NCBI GenBank assembly: GCA_002394635.1
Contig: DGUK01000037.1
Span: 1 to 10,967 of the forward strand
Length of the DNA stretch: 10,967 nt
Source: Faecalitalea sp. UBA4312
GTDB taxonomy: Bacteria > Bacillota_I > Bacilli_A > Erysipelotrichales > Erysipelotrichaceae
Reading direction: 5' to 3'
Positions within the stretch are counted from its first letter, which is position 1; every line of letters starts with the position of its first letter. The translations under genes were made by a program, and so were the position numbers. Shown one piece after another: positions 1 to 6,145 of this stretch. The notes below the pieces were generated by a model, which did no database searches, had not been told where the DNA came from, and saw only the letters and a program-made list of their open reading frames with translations.

Positions 1-415
1 GAAATACGCTGGGCCTGGCCGCCGGCAGATGCATTTTTTCCAGAGCGCATAATAACTGATTGGTCTTTGTTGTCTGAACCAGCAAGATCAGCGATAATAT
101 CATCGGAAATCCAAACGTTGCCAACAAAAGGATCCCGTTGACGATTGCCAGAACCACCGGTGCTCCGGCCGGAGAGCTCATGACCTGCCAACGCAGCAAC
201 ATACAAAATAAATACACCGCCAGCCCGATCAGTCCGACCCAGCGTTTTCCGCACAAAAAGACCATGGCGCATAAAAAGGCCGTATGCATGATCAGCATCA
301 CAGGATCCGTACAGCCAAAGGATACAAAGCCACAGCTCAAAAAAATCAGAAGCTTGACCCTAGGGTCAAGCTTGATCCAGGCACGGGAGTCTTCTCCGTA
401 TATATTCAGTTCCAT
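1..415 (-). CDS. ECF transporter transmembrane subunit EcfT (CbiQ-like), 5' part only
   Basis: The first 138 codons of a gene running off the left edge. Near the N-terminus (about residues 15-24) it carries LDPRVKLLIF, the hallmark start of EcfT/CbiQ proteins, followed by several hydrophobic membrane segments. EcfT is the membrane scaffold that couples two ATPases to a substrate-binding S component for uptake of vitamins or other micronutrients. The start ATG (415-413) overlaps the stop of the upstream S-component gene as TGATG, and there is no good Shine-Dalgarno of its own, so translational coupling is likely. The ATPase genes are not in the window and probably lie beyond the left edge. A perfect 24-bp palindrome lies inside the gene at 350-373. 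The family call is secure; the substrate is unknown. Confidence 0.85.
   Translation of the reverse strand, partial: MELNIYGEDSRAWIKLDPRVKLLIFLSCGFVSFGCTDPVMLIMHTAFLCAMVFLCGKRWVGLIGLAVYLFCMLLRWQVMSSPAGAPVVLAIVNGILLLATFGFPMILSLILLVQTTKTNQLLCALEKMHLPAARPSVF
350..373. repeat. Perfect 24-bp palindrome inside ecfT
   Basis: Both arms read AAGCTTGACCCT and its reverse complement with no spacer, so all 24 bases are self-complementary. It coincides with the codons for the conserved KLDPRVKL motif of EcfT. It may be a coincidence of codon choice, or an operator or mRNA structure near the start of the gene. No function is shown by the sequence. Confidence 0.7.
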
Positions 416-1020
416 CAGAGAATGCCCGCTCTTTTAAAGTGTTTGCCGATCAGGCGGGTTGCCAGCAATGCACCCAGCAGGCCGCCGACTAAAGCACCAC
501 ACAAAATAAACAACCAGAAAGGACCGGTTCCTACTAACGCACTCTGGGCCGCTGCATAATTTTGTCCATAATATGTTTCTGACATCGCAAAGAAACGATT
601 GCGGTCGATCATCAACATAAGCGTCGGTGCTGCCATATTGATATTAAAAACAATATACGAAAGCACATATAACTTTTTGGATGTATAGTTTCCCGCCTTT
701 AAGATCAGTTCAGCCGCCAATGCGGCCACCAGGGCCAGACACAGACTATACCAGACCGAGCTGCTGGTAATCAAAGCAAATAGGATCCCTAAAATCAGAA
801 CAGCTCCAAATTTATGCACTTTCATCGCATACAACATATAAACGGTTCCATCCACCACTCCCACAAACAAAGGGGCCATAAAATACAGGATCGGAACAGA
901 ACCACACGCCATGACGATCAGAAGCATAATGACCAGGTAAATAGCACAAAAAGCACCTGCATAGATCAGATCCTTGGTCTTCAGCTTACGATCCTCTTTT
1001 TGATTCAATGTATTTGCCAT
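415..1020 (-). CDS. MptD/Trep_Strep-family ECF transporter S component
   Basis: A 201-residue, very hydrophobic protein with five or six predicted membrane segments after a short charged N-terminus (residues 1-16, rich in Lys, Asp and Glu). Length and layout fit the Trep_Strep/MptD family of putative ECF substrate-binding subunits, including the N-terminal KTKDLIYAGAF-type entry into the first helix. S components bind the substrate in the membrane and dock onto EcfT, which is encoded immediately downstream with a one-base TGATG overlap, so the two are surely one operon. The start is supported by AAGGAGG at 1025-1031, five bases before the ATG. An extended -10 promoter and an imperfect palindrome lie just upstream. 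The ligand is unknown; relatives are annotated only by family. Confidence 0.82.
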   Translation of the reverse strand: MANTLNQKEDRKLKTKDLIYAGAFCAIYLVIMLLIVMACGSVPILYFMAPLFVGVVDGTVYMLYAMKVHKFGAVLILGILFALITSSSVWYSLCLALVAALAAELILKAGNYTSKKLYVLSYIVFNINMAAPTLMLMIDRNRFFAMSETYYGQNYAAAQSALVGTGPFWLFILCGALVGGLLGALLATRLIGKHFKRAGIL

Positions 1021-1037
1021 ATATTCCTCCTTATTAG

Positions 1038-1051
1038 TTAGTTATAGCTAA
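1038..1051. promoter_or_regulatory. Operator-like imperfect palindrome in the ECF operon leader
   Basis: TTAGTTATAGCTAA matches its own reverse complement at 12 of 14 positions. It sits at or just after the expected transcription start and before the ribosome binding site, a position where a repressor would block transcription. The cognate regulator is not identifiable. Confidence 0.35.
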
Positions 1052-1060
1052 TCCATTGAA

Positions 1061-1069
1061 ATTGTATCA
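1061..1069 (-). promoter_or_regulatory. Extended -10 promoter of the ECF operon
   Basis: On the minus strand the sequence reads TGATACAAT, an extended -10 element (TGnTAnAAT). No convincing -35 is visible 17 bases upstream, which is typical of extended -10 promoters. Transcription would start about 30 bases before the S-component ATG. Confidence 0.5.
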
Positions 1070-1134
1070 TTTCCTTTCCTGTATAAAGGCGTAAAATGAA
1101 CACAAATATTATGCAAACGGATACATTTTTCCAT

Positions 1135-1158
1135 AAAAAAAGCCAGCTATTGCTGGCT
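1135..1158 (-). terminator. Rho-independent terminator after the unknown membrane-anchored gene
   Basis: On the minus strand AGCCAGC, a four-base loop, then GCTGGCT is followed by a run of T (1135-1140). The hairpin begins within the last codons of the gene ending at 1147, so stop codon and terminator overlap. Confidence 0.8.
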
Positions 1159-1725
1159 CTGTTCCGTTATTTCAGGTTCTTCTGTTATGATCAGTTCCGG
1201 TTGCGACGCATCCGTTAATGTAAAGGCTGTCACGTTTCCATCCAGATCGGTCTCCACCTGTGTCATACATTCCTCATCCTGCCATATGTATACATAGCCT
1301 GTTTCATCCGAAAATGGTTCTTTAGTTTGTTCCGGTCCGGCAAGCTCCACAAAATCTTCATATTTTGATTCAGAAACATCCAGTCCAGCCAAAACGATCT
1401 TTGTATCACTTTTGTTGTCACATGCCGAATAATGGATCGTGGATACACTTTCTTGTTCTTCCCCTGTATAGAAATAAAAACCAATGTTTTTATGGTCTTT
1501 TTCAATCTGGGCAACGGACAGATCATTATTTAATACGATATCTTGCTGATGCAGCATTTCCAATGTTTCCGGCCAGGCTTGCCCGGTCCGGATCTCGTCC
1601 GAAGAATCGATACGAACACTGTTCCAAACAGAACGGGGTTTTACTGAAAACGCACTGTATACAATCCCGATCCCGATACAAAATAAAGCCATCACAGCAA
1701 TCAGACATTTTAGTATATGTTTCAT
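1147..1725 (-). CDS. Membrane-anchored extracytoplasmic protein, unknown function
   Basis: A 192-residue protein with one N-terminal hydrophobic segment (about residues 4-24, after MKHILK) and then an acidic, soluble, presumably exported domain of about 165 residues. There is no lipobox cysteine, so it is a signal anchor or a cleaved signal peptide. I do not recognise the domain. It has two separated cysteines (in SACDN and EECMT), a YVYIWQDEE stretch and an acidic tail of Glu, Pro, Thr and Gln. The reading frame continues upstream to an ATG at 1926, but that extension runs through a terminator hairpin (1883-1920). The ATG at 1725 has AGAAGAGG at 1731-1738 and begins a clean signal sequence, so I chose it. 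It is a separate transcription unit between two terminators. Confidence 0.65.
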   Translation of the reverse strand: MKHILKCLIAVMALFCIGIGIVYSAFSVKPRSVWNSVRIDSSDEIRTGQAWPETLEMLHQQDIVLNNDLSVAQIEKDHKNIGFYFYTGEEQESVSTIHYSACDNKSDTKIVLAGLDVSESKYEDFVELAGPEQTKEPFSDETGYVYIWQDEECMTQVETDLDGNVTAFTLTDASQPELIITEEPEITEQSQQ

Positions 1726-1837
1726 AAAAACCTCTTCTTTCTTTTGAAAGTTACAATTCCTGTATAACATAGAAATGGTTTTTAATGCTGTTTTTAGCCA
1801 TATTGTGATGTTTATGGGTATAAATAAATCGTTTTTC

Positions 1838-1843
1838 ATTATA
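1838..1843 (-). promoter_or_regulatory. Candidate -10 box for the unknown membrane-anchored gene
   Basis: A perfect TATAAT on the minus strand lies between the upstream terminator and the gene start. The best -35 candidate, TTGTGA, is only 15 bases away, so the promoter is provisional. It would give a leader of about 105 bases. Confidence 0.35.
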
Positions 1844-1882
1844 TTTTGCCATACGTGCTCACAAATATGTATAAAAGCACAT

Positions 1883-1920
1883 AAAAAAATCCTGTCCTTC
1901 AAAAAGACAGGGATTTTTTT
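1883..1920 (-). terminator. Rho-independent terminator after the YkvI-type gene
   Basis: CCTGTC pairs with GACAGG across an eight-base loop. The stem is extended by A/T pairs with one bulged G, and there are long A and T runs on both sides. It directly follows the stop codon at 1923-1925. The A/T symmetry could make it active in both directions. Confidence 0.8.
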
Positions 1921-1922
1921 GA

Positions 1923-3170
1923 TCATCCGGAGATTTTTTCTTTTTTGATCATATGGTCGGCATATTCTTTGACATCCCGTTTCAATGTCTCTGTATCCGC
2001 AACCGACTGTTCGCTTAATTGTTCAAAAAGCTTTTGATCCTTGTCCGTAAACACACGATTTTCATCCTGCTTCTTTAAGCGCAGACCAATCATTTTACGG
2101 CGCAGGAATTTTTCTTCAATGATCTTATGATGGTTTTTTAACCAGGATACCAACAAAATCAGCAATAACAAGCTGCCCATATACCCCAAGGTCGGATACA
2201 TGCTCGATACCAGGTTGCGGAAACCGCCAAAGCTGCAAATATAACCGGCGGTCACGATAAAGATCATCCAGATCCTCATCCATTTTGTGTTAGTGCCGGA
2301 AAACCGACGACTGGTCGCATAGAAGAGACTGAATGCGGTATTGAAGATCAGAGCAAAGATGACACACGCATAGAGAACGGAAAGAAAAGGATGGATCTGC
2401 CCGACGATGACCAGCATGGGAATCTCGGCCTCCTTAGCCACATCAATATTGGCAAATAAAGCCAAGGAAGCACATACGATCACAAAACCGATCATCATAC
2501 CTCCATAGGTCCCTCCTTTTTCAGCTACCCCGATCCGGACAATGGAACCACCAAGAACAAATGCCATGGAAACTCCGGTCAAAAGACAAAGAGAAAAATA
2601 GTTGATGACGGCCAGCCACAACGATGGAATGACCGGCTGGATCGAGCGGGCCGCCTGGTCCAGAACGTTCCAGTCATAGCTTCCTTGTGTCAATGAATAT
2701 ACAGTCACCATTAAGATCATCAAAATAATAATGGGCGTAAAAATACCGAGAATACCGGTAATCCTTTCAAAATTCATAAAGGAAACCGCAATGATCAACA
2801 GGGCGCAGAATAAAGAGCCGATCCAGGATGGAATCCCAAACTGCTGCTGTAAGTTGGCACCGGCACCGGCCAACATCACAAAGCCCATCACAAAATTGGA
2901 CAGGACAAGCGTTCCATCGACGATCTTATTGACCAGAGGTGTCGTTATTTCTCCTAAGACCTCCTGGTGGCTGTTTGCCTGATAGTAGCACCCTAACGTA
3001 ACAATGATCCTTCCAAAGAGAATATTTAAAAGGCCCAGTCCGATGGCCCCGAGAATGCCCGGCATCCCAAAACTCAAAAAGTATTGAAGTAGGTCTTGCC
3101 CGGAAGATAAACCTGCTCCTACGATGACACCGACATAGGCCAGTGCAATCCGTATGGATTCTTTTTTCAA
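1923..3170 (-). CDS. YkvI-family membrane protein (LeuT-fold transporter-like)
   Basis: A 415-residue protein with about ten membrane helices. The first helix carries VGVIVGAGLSSGQDLLQYF, matching the YkvI family signature (V-G-A-G-x-x-S-G-Q), which resembles the broken first helix of the LeuT/APC transporter fold. YkvI proteins are uncharacterised and probably transport a small solute with a cation; that is inference. The start is a TTG at 3170, supported by GGGAGAGG at 3175-3182. After the last helix (about residue 345) there is a charged, probably cytoplasmic tail of about 65-70 residues, which I believe is longer than is usual for the family. The gene is a single transcription unit ending in a strong terminator. 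Confidence 0.8.
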   Translation of the reverse strand: MKKESIRIALAYVGVIVGAGLSSGQDLLQYFLSFGMPGILGAIGLGLLNILFGRIIVTLGCYYQANSHQEVLGEITTPLVNKIVDGTLVLSNFVMGFVMLAGAGANLQQQFGIPSWIGSLFCALLIIAVSFMNFERITGILGIFTPIIILMILMVTVYSLTQGSYDWNVLDQAARSIQPVIPSLWLAVINYFSLCLLTGVSMAFVLGGSIVRIGVAEKGGTYGGMMIGFVIVCASLALFANIDVAKEAEIPMLVIVGQIHPFLSVLYACVIFALIFNTAFSLFYATSRRFSGTNTKWMRIWMIFIVTAGYICSFGGFRNLVSSMYPTLGYMGSLLLLILLVSWLKNHHKIIEEKFLRRKMIGLRLKKQDENRVFTDKDQKLFEQLSEQSVADTETLKRDVKEYADHMIKKEKISG

Positions 3171-3182
3171 ATAACCTCTCCC

Positions 3183-3292
3183 TTCTGATTGTGTTTATAA
3201 CGTACAAAATCAGATTCTTTTCGAACACCCAAATTTATTATTTATACGCCCAAAAATAATATTCATATGCATCCATCTTTTTCTATGTGTAT
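3183..3292. other. Intergenic region upstream of the YkvI-type gene
   Basis: About 110 A/T-rich bases between the terminator of the DUF2812 gene and the ribosome binding site of the YkvI-type gene. It must hold the YkvI promoter. A TATAAA (3194-3199, minus strand) is present, but I see no convincing -35 at the right distance and no clear operator. Confidence 0.4.
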
Positions 3293-3316
3293 AAAAAAGG
3301 CCAGCGAATGCTGACC
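3293..3316 (-). terminator. Rho-independent terminator after the PadR-DUF2812 operon
   Basis: On the minus strand GGTCAGC, loop ATTC, then GCTGGCC forms a seven-pair stem with one G-T wobble, followed directly by T6. It starts at the stop codon of the DUF2812 gene (3316-3318). Confidence 0.85.
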
Positions 3317-3864
3317 TATTCCCAAATGTCTCTTTCTGCTTTTGGCTGGGCATACTGTCTGTATTTCCGGATTCCCAGGATGAAGAAGATGGTCCCGGAG
3401 ATCATAAAGCCTGTATTGAACACCACAGCGATGTAAAACGGTGCCCCTTCCAGCTTCTCATAGTACAGTATCTGCACCAGCATCATGAGCCCCAGCATAA
3501 ACTGCGATACAGCGGTAACGAAATAAAAGGATAATCGTTTGTTCACCTGCTTTGCGGTTTCCTGCCTTTCGGTGTAAATATCCAGCGGACCATCCTTCGC
3601 GTTTTTTCGCAGATACACTCTGCCGCCATACTCCGCCACAACCGTGATCCCGGTCTGCTCCAGAAAGGTAAGATACTCCTTCTTCTTGTAGCCGGTGTAG
3701 GCCGGCAGATCGATCTTATATTGGTATTTGACCGGAGATACATCTTCAAACTCATATATGCCGCCATGATAGCCGATGAGCATCAAGCCGTTCTGGCCCT
3801 GCTCATTCAGCCATGCTTCTTCTTTATTGATATCTATAAATGTCTTTTTAACGCTCGTCTTCAT
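3316..3864 (-). CDS. DUF2812 domain membrane protein
   Basis: A 182-residue protein with an N-terminal soluble DUF2812-like domain (about residues 5-95; features such as EEAWLNEQGQNG and the YKIDLP strand) and two C-terminal membrane helices (about 110-132 and 140-163) ending in a charged tail. DUF2812 proteins are of unknown biochemical function and are commonly encoded directly after a PadR regulator, as here: the ATG at 3864 lies 17 bases inside the padR-like gene, with GGAGG at 3871-3875 six bases upstream. The pair forms a compact operon with its own terminator. It is probably the target of the PadR protein and may act in membrane or envelope stress sensing; that role is inference from context. 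Confidence 0.8.
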   Translation of the reverse strand: MKTSVKKTFIDINKEEAWLNEQGQNGLMLIGYHGGIYEFEDVSPVKYQYKIDLPAYTGYKKKEYLTFLEQTGITVVAEYGGRVYLRKNAKDGPLDIYTERQETAKQVNKRLSFYFVTAVSQFMLGLMMLVQILYYEKLEGAPFYIAVVFNTGFMISGTIFFILGIRKYRQYAQPKAERDIWE

Positions 3865-4186
3865 TGGTCGCCTCCTTCATTCTTTGTGCATTTTGTAACA
3901 ACTCTTCCAAACGAACCAGCTCTTTTTCAAAAAACTGTTTACCTGTATCCGTGATCACATATTCTTTTTTTCTTTCTTGCCGATGTGTATCGGCTTCTTT
4001 GATCCATCCTTTTTTCTGCAAAGTATCCAAAGCTCCATACAAGGAACCAGCCCCCAGATGAACTCGGCCGTTTGTCATCTGGTTTATATCTTTCATCAAC
4101 GCATACCCGTGAGCCGGTTGATGAAGACGCAGAAGAATATAAAAGACAGATTCTGTCAATGCGCCACTGTTGGCATTTCTTCCCAT
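3848..4186 (-). CDS. PadR-family transcriptional repressor
   Basis: A 112-residue winged-helix protein with the PadR hallmarks in order: HGYAL (residues 26-30), GSLYGALDTLQKKGWI (47-62) as recognition helix and turn, and KKEYVITDTGK (73-83) as the wing and start of the final helix, ending in a dimerisation helix. The length fits the short PadR subfamily 2. PadR proteins repress their own operon and a linked effector until a ligand or stress releases them. The downstream partner is the DUF2812 gene, overlapping by 17 bases. The promoter ahead of it contains inverted repeats consistent with autoregulation. The start is supported by AGAAAGGAG at 4192-4200. Confidence 0.9.
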   Translation of the reverse strand: MGRNANSGALTESVFYILLRLHQPAHGYALMKDINQMTNGRVHLGAGSLYGALDTLQKKGWIKEADTHRQERKKEYVITDTGKQFFEKELVRLEELLQNAQRMKEATNEDER

Positions 4187-4198
4187 ATTCGCTCCTTT

Positions 4199-4251
4199 CT
4201 ATTACGTTTTTCGATATATCTTTATCTGTAATATATCATAATCCGTAATAG
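4199..4251. promoter_or_regulatory. Inverted repeats flanking the PadR promoter (candidate operator)
   Basis: CTATTACG at 4199-4206 and its exact reverse complement CGTAATAG at 4244-4251 enclose the -10 box and transcription start. The second arm lies in the promoter spacer. Between them GATATATC (4213-4220) and ATATATC (4231-4237) add further dyad-like sequence. This fits autoregulation by the PadR protein; binding itself is inferred. Confidence 0.45.
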
Positions 4252-4258
4252 TATGCAA
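4230..4258 (-). promoter_or_regulatory. Promoter of the PadR-DUF2812 operon
   Basis: On the minus strand TTGCAT (4253-4258), 17 bases, then TATATT (4230-4235). The base triplet before the -10 is TGA, giving an extended -10 as well. Transcription would begin about 35-40 bases before the padR-like ATG. Confidence 0.65.
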
Positions 4259-4259
4259 G

Positions 4260-4285
4260 AAAAAAGAGGACCAATTATGATCCTC
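4260..4285 (-). terminator. Rho-independent terminator of the decayed ROK gene
   Basis: On the minus strand GAGGATCA, loop TAAT, then TGGTCCTC forms eight pairs with one G-T wobble, followed by T6. It overlaps the stop codon of the ROK remnant and abuts the -35 box of the next operon. Confidence 0.75.
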
Positions 4286-4444
4286 GATCCTTTTGGAATA
4301 CCAGGCAGGCCGCTCCAAGCAAACCGACATCCTGTCCTAAGGTAGATTTCGTTATATGCACATATGGTTTGACAACATCATAGGCTCTTTGTTTGACAAG
4401 AGCTTCAATCTCTTCGACAAAGCCCGGGATCTTTAGTGCCACCT
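4275..4444 (-). pseudogene. 3' remnant of a ROK-family sugar kinase/regulator gene
   Basis: The minus strand encodes about 56 residues ending at a TAA (4275-4277). They read as the C-terminus of a ROK protein: VALKIPGFVEEIE, then VVKPYVHITKSTLG and GLLGAACLVFQ, the last two matching the conserved ROK end (S-x-L-G-x-x-x-G-L-L-G-A-A). Intact ROK proteins are about 290-400 residues, so over 80% is missing. Homology stops near 4444, where the frame runs into TAG beside a short repeat. There is no start codon or ribosome binding site for the fragment. The intact terminator shows that this is the true 3' end of a former gene, truncated by deletion or insertion. Glucokinase- and fructokinase-type ROKs are both possible. 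Confidence 0.75.
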
Positions 4445-4474
4445 AGGATGTTAAATTGAAGTGCCATTCTAGGA
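4435..4474. repeat. Two short direct repeats at the ROK truncation point
   Basis: AGTGCCACCTAGGA (4435-4448) is followed 25 bases later by AGTGCCATTCTAGGA (4460-4474), differing only by a two-for-one base change in the middle. They sit exactly where ROK homology ends. They could be a recombination scar or the ends of a lost insertion element; no transposase is present. Confidence 0.5.
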
Positions 4475-4547
4475 GACAAGCATATATCCCCTGAATATGA
4501 TATAGAAAACACTTAAAGCACTGAAACACATTCTATCCTTTCGGCGT

Positions 4548-5255
4548 TCACTCTGTATTTTTGTACGCATCCATGACCTTCATCAAATACAGATAGTTCT
4601 TAGAAGTAATCCCAAAACTGGTGCGCTTTTGATTTTGATAGTATTGCTCAGAACGTTTTATCCAATCCGAATCTACATGATTGGCTTGAATAACCTTTTC
4701 CAGCCAGTACTCAATACAGGCAATCACCCTTTGATCTGTGGCCGGCAGATCCCTTTCACAACAATCATTCAAATTTTGAATAAAGGTATCCCACGCCTGT
4801 AGATCGAATACAGGGTGTTTTTTACTGATTTCAATATATTTCTGTATTTCTTCTGAAGACATATTGTTTCCGGACAATTGCGACAACAATGACAACGTAT
4901 CCAATGATATATCCGGATTCCCTGTCAATTGTTCTTCCAGCGCCGATAAACGCATCAAACGCAGCTGCAAATGGCTGATCATGCGCTCTGTTCTCTGTTT
5001 TTCTTCGTTTAAGAAAGCGTGGATATCGAAGCTGTTTCCATCCATGGTTTGTCGGATATCCTGCAGTTCCATGCCCATTTCTTTGAAAGAAAGGATGATG
5101 AACATCTTGGAAAAAGAATGTTCATCATAAAATCGATGGCCATGTTCATTCGTATATGCCGGTTTTAACAAGCCGATTTCGTCATAATACTGCAGTGTTC
5201 GTACACTGACACCCGTTAACTTGCTGAAAGCTTTTGTTTTTAAATATTCGCCCAT
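4548..5255 (-). CDS. MerR-family regulator with TipAS-like C-terminal domain
   Basis: A 235-residue regulator. Residues 5-72 form the MerR DNA-binding domain: FSKLTGVSVRTLQYYDEIGL, then the wing HGHRFYDE and a second helix pair SFKEMGMELQDI. A coiled coil follows (about 80-112), then a helical C-terminal domain (about 135-235) with DLPATDQRVIACIEYWLEKV, resembling the TipAS fold that binds small ligands. Its cysteines (165, 166, 180) are not a metal-binding loop of the MerR/CueR kind. The ATG at 5255 has AGGAG at 5264-5268, overlapping the stop of the Hsp33-like gene, so the two are co-translated from one mRNA. It most likely controls the MerR-type promoter in front of that operon. I see no clear terminator after it. 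Confidence 0.88.
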   Translation of the reverse strand: MGEYLKTKAFSKLTGVSVRTLQYYDEIGLLKPAYTNEHGHRFYDEHSFSKMFIILSFKEMGMELQDIRQTMDGNSFDIHAFLNEEKQRTERMISHLQLRLMRLSALEEQLTGNPDISLDTLSLLSQLSGNNMSSEEIQKYIEISKKHPVFDLQAWDTFIQNLNDCCERDLPATDQRVIACIEYWLEKVIQANHVDSDWIKRSEQYYQNQKRTSFGITSKNYLYLMKVMDAYKNTE

Positions 5256-5266
5256 AGGTGATTCTC

Positions 5267-5896
5267 CTATTCTATCTTCGTTTCAAAAACAACGGTTCCC
5301 ACAGGATCATATATTTTCGGTACATCCAACCAATCGGCACATTCCAATTCTTCTAACAAATAGCTTAGTTTCTGATCTTCCTTCTGTATATTTGTTTCAT
5401 CCGCAAAAGGTAATATCTGATAGACACAGCCTCTGTGTATGCTTTTCTTTCCCGTCATAAACCGGCCGTAAATTTGTTCGCTCTGCATCATATAATGGGA
5501 AAATATCATATCCATATCGTCCATCTGTGCTTTGACCGTTCCTGTATATATTCCTGTCTGCCAGTCCCCTGTTGTCACTGCCAGAATGGACTGGCAGTCA
5601 AACAGGTCTGCTTCATTGTCACAACCTGCTTCATTGTATTCGCTATAAATGGATCGATCCGCTATCACACAATAAAAGGACATATTGGCAGATAAGCGCA
5701 AAGATACACTGATTTTCTGTTTGAAATCATGGATTCCCGACAACAGTACACAGTTTGTGATAAACCGTTTCATTACATTTCGAACCAAGGGACTTCCTTT
5801 AAACTCGGCCAGTTCTCTTTCTATGATCTTTTTGGTATCGATAACCACCATTCGATAGTCTTTATTATTGGACAGTATCTTTATCACATTATTCAT
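5267..5896 (-). CDS. Hsp33-like chaperone lacking the C-terminal zinc/redox domain
   Basis: A 209-residue protein matching the N-terminal core of Hsp33 (HslO): the early helices with SPLVRNVMKRFITNCVLL, the sheet with ISVSLRLSANMSFYCVIAD, then TGDWQTGIYTGTV and the SHYMMQSEQI helix, followed by GCVYQILPFADE. Normal Hsp33 is about 290 residues and ends in a zinc-binding switch with CxC and CxxC motifs that unfolds under oxidation. Here the protein stops after KIYDPVGTVVFETKIE; its six cysteines (49, 76, 92, 101, 157, 186) form no such motif. The next gene begins 11 bases on, so the zinc domain is absent rather than frameshifted. It is likely a constitutive or ligand-linked relative of Hsp33. 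The start at 5896 has GGAGG at 5906-5910. It is the first gene of a two-gene operon with a MerR regulator. Confidence 0.75.
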   Translation of the reverse strand: MNNVIKILSNNKDYRMVVIDTKKIIERELAEFKGSPLVRNVMKRFITNCVLLSGIHDFKQKISVSLRLSANMSFYCVIADRSIYSEYNEAGCDNEADLFDCQSILAVTTGDWQTGIYTGTVKAQMDDMDMIFSHYMMQSEQIYGRFMTGKKSIHRGCVYQILPFADETNIQKEDQKLSYLLEELECADWLDVPKIYDPVGTVVFETKIE

Positions 5897-5916
5897 TTTT
5901 CTTTACCTCCGATATC

Positions 5917-5947
5917 ACCATACAATATCACGTAACGTGATATGCAA
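5917..5947 (-). promoter_or_regulatory. MerR-type promoter of the Hsp33-like/MerR operon
   Basis: On the minus strand TTGCAT (5942-5947), a 19-base spacer, then TATGGT (5917-5922). A 19-20 base spacer, too long for normal polymerase contact, is the hallmark of promoters that MerR proteins activate by twisting the DNA. The downstream merR gene fits autoregulation. Confidence 0.7.
5925..5943. promoter_or_regulatory. Perfect 19-bp palindrome, predicted MerR operator
   Basis: ATATCACGTAACGTGATAT has nine-base arms that are exact reverse complements around one central base. It lies almost entirely within the 19-base spacer of the operon promoter, exactly where MerR dimers bind. Confidence 0.75.
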
Positions 5948-6145
5948 GAGTGAATGCAAAGGCAGCTATGATATGTTTTTTATACTGTTCTTTTCCATCT
6001 GATTCGACCTAAAACCTCTTTAAATATACCCAAATCGTATTTAAAAGCGGTATCGGTCAATCTTTCTGTTTTTGAATCATGCATTATGAAAGAAACAGAA
6101 GTCCCCTTATTTCGATCTATGAAGATGTTTAAAGTTTGGAATTTG
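5948..6145. other. Divergent intergenic region with no convincing gene
   Basis: Most of the 369-base gap between the leftward Hsp33-like operon and the rightward PTS operon. A 64-codon frame on the minus strand (5980-6174, TTG start) exists, but it has no ribosome binding site or recognisable domain, and it overlaps the cre-like site of the PTS operon. I treat it as non-coding or as a decayed remnant. No terminator or RNA gene is evident. Confidence 0.5.

Noticed and set aside
138..559. Plus-strand frames at 138-437 and 284-559
   Set aside because: They are antisense to ecfT and the S-component gene, whose family matches are clear. Composition and lack of ribosome binding sites mark them as shadows.
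1726..1926. Upstream extension of the unknown membrane-anchored gene to an ATG at 1926
   Set aside because: The extension reads through a terminator hairpin and lacks a ribosome binding site. The ATG at 1725 has one and begins a normal signal sequence.
4435..4547. An insertion sequence between the ROK remnant and the MerR gene
   Set aside because: Only two short repeats are seen. There is no transposase fragment, no terminal inverted repeat pair and no target duplication that I can demonstrate.
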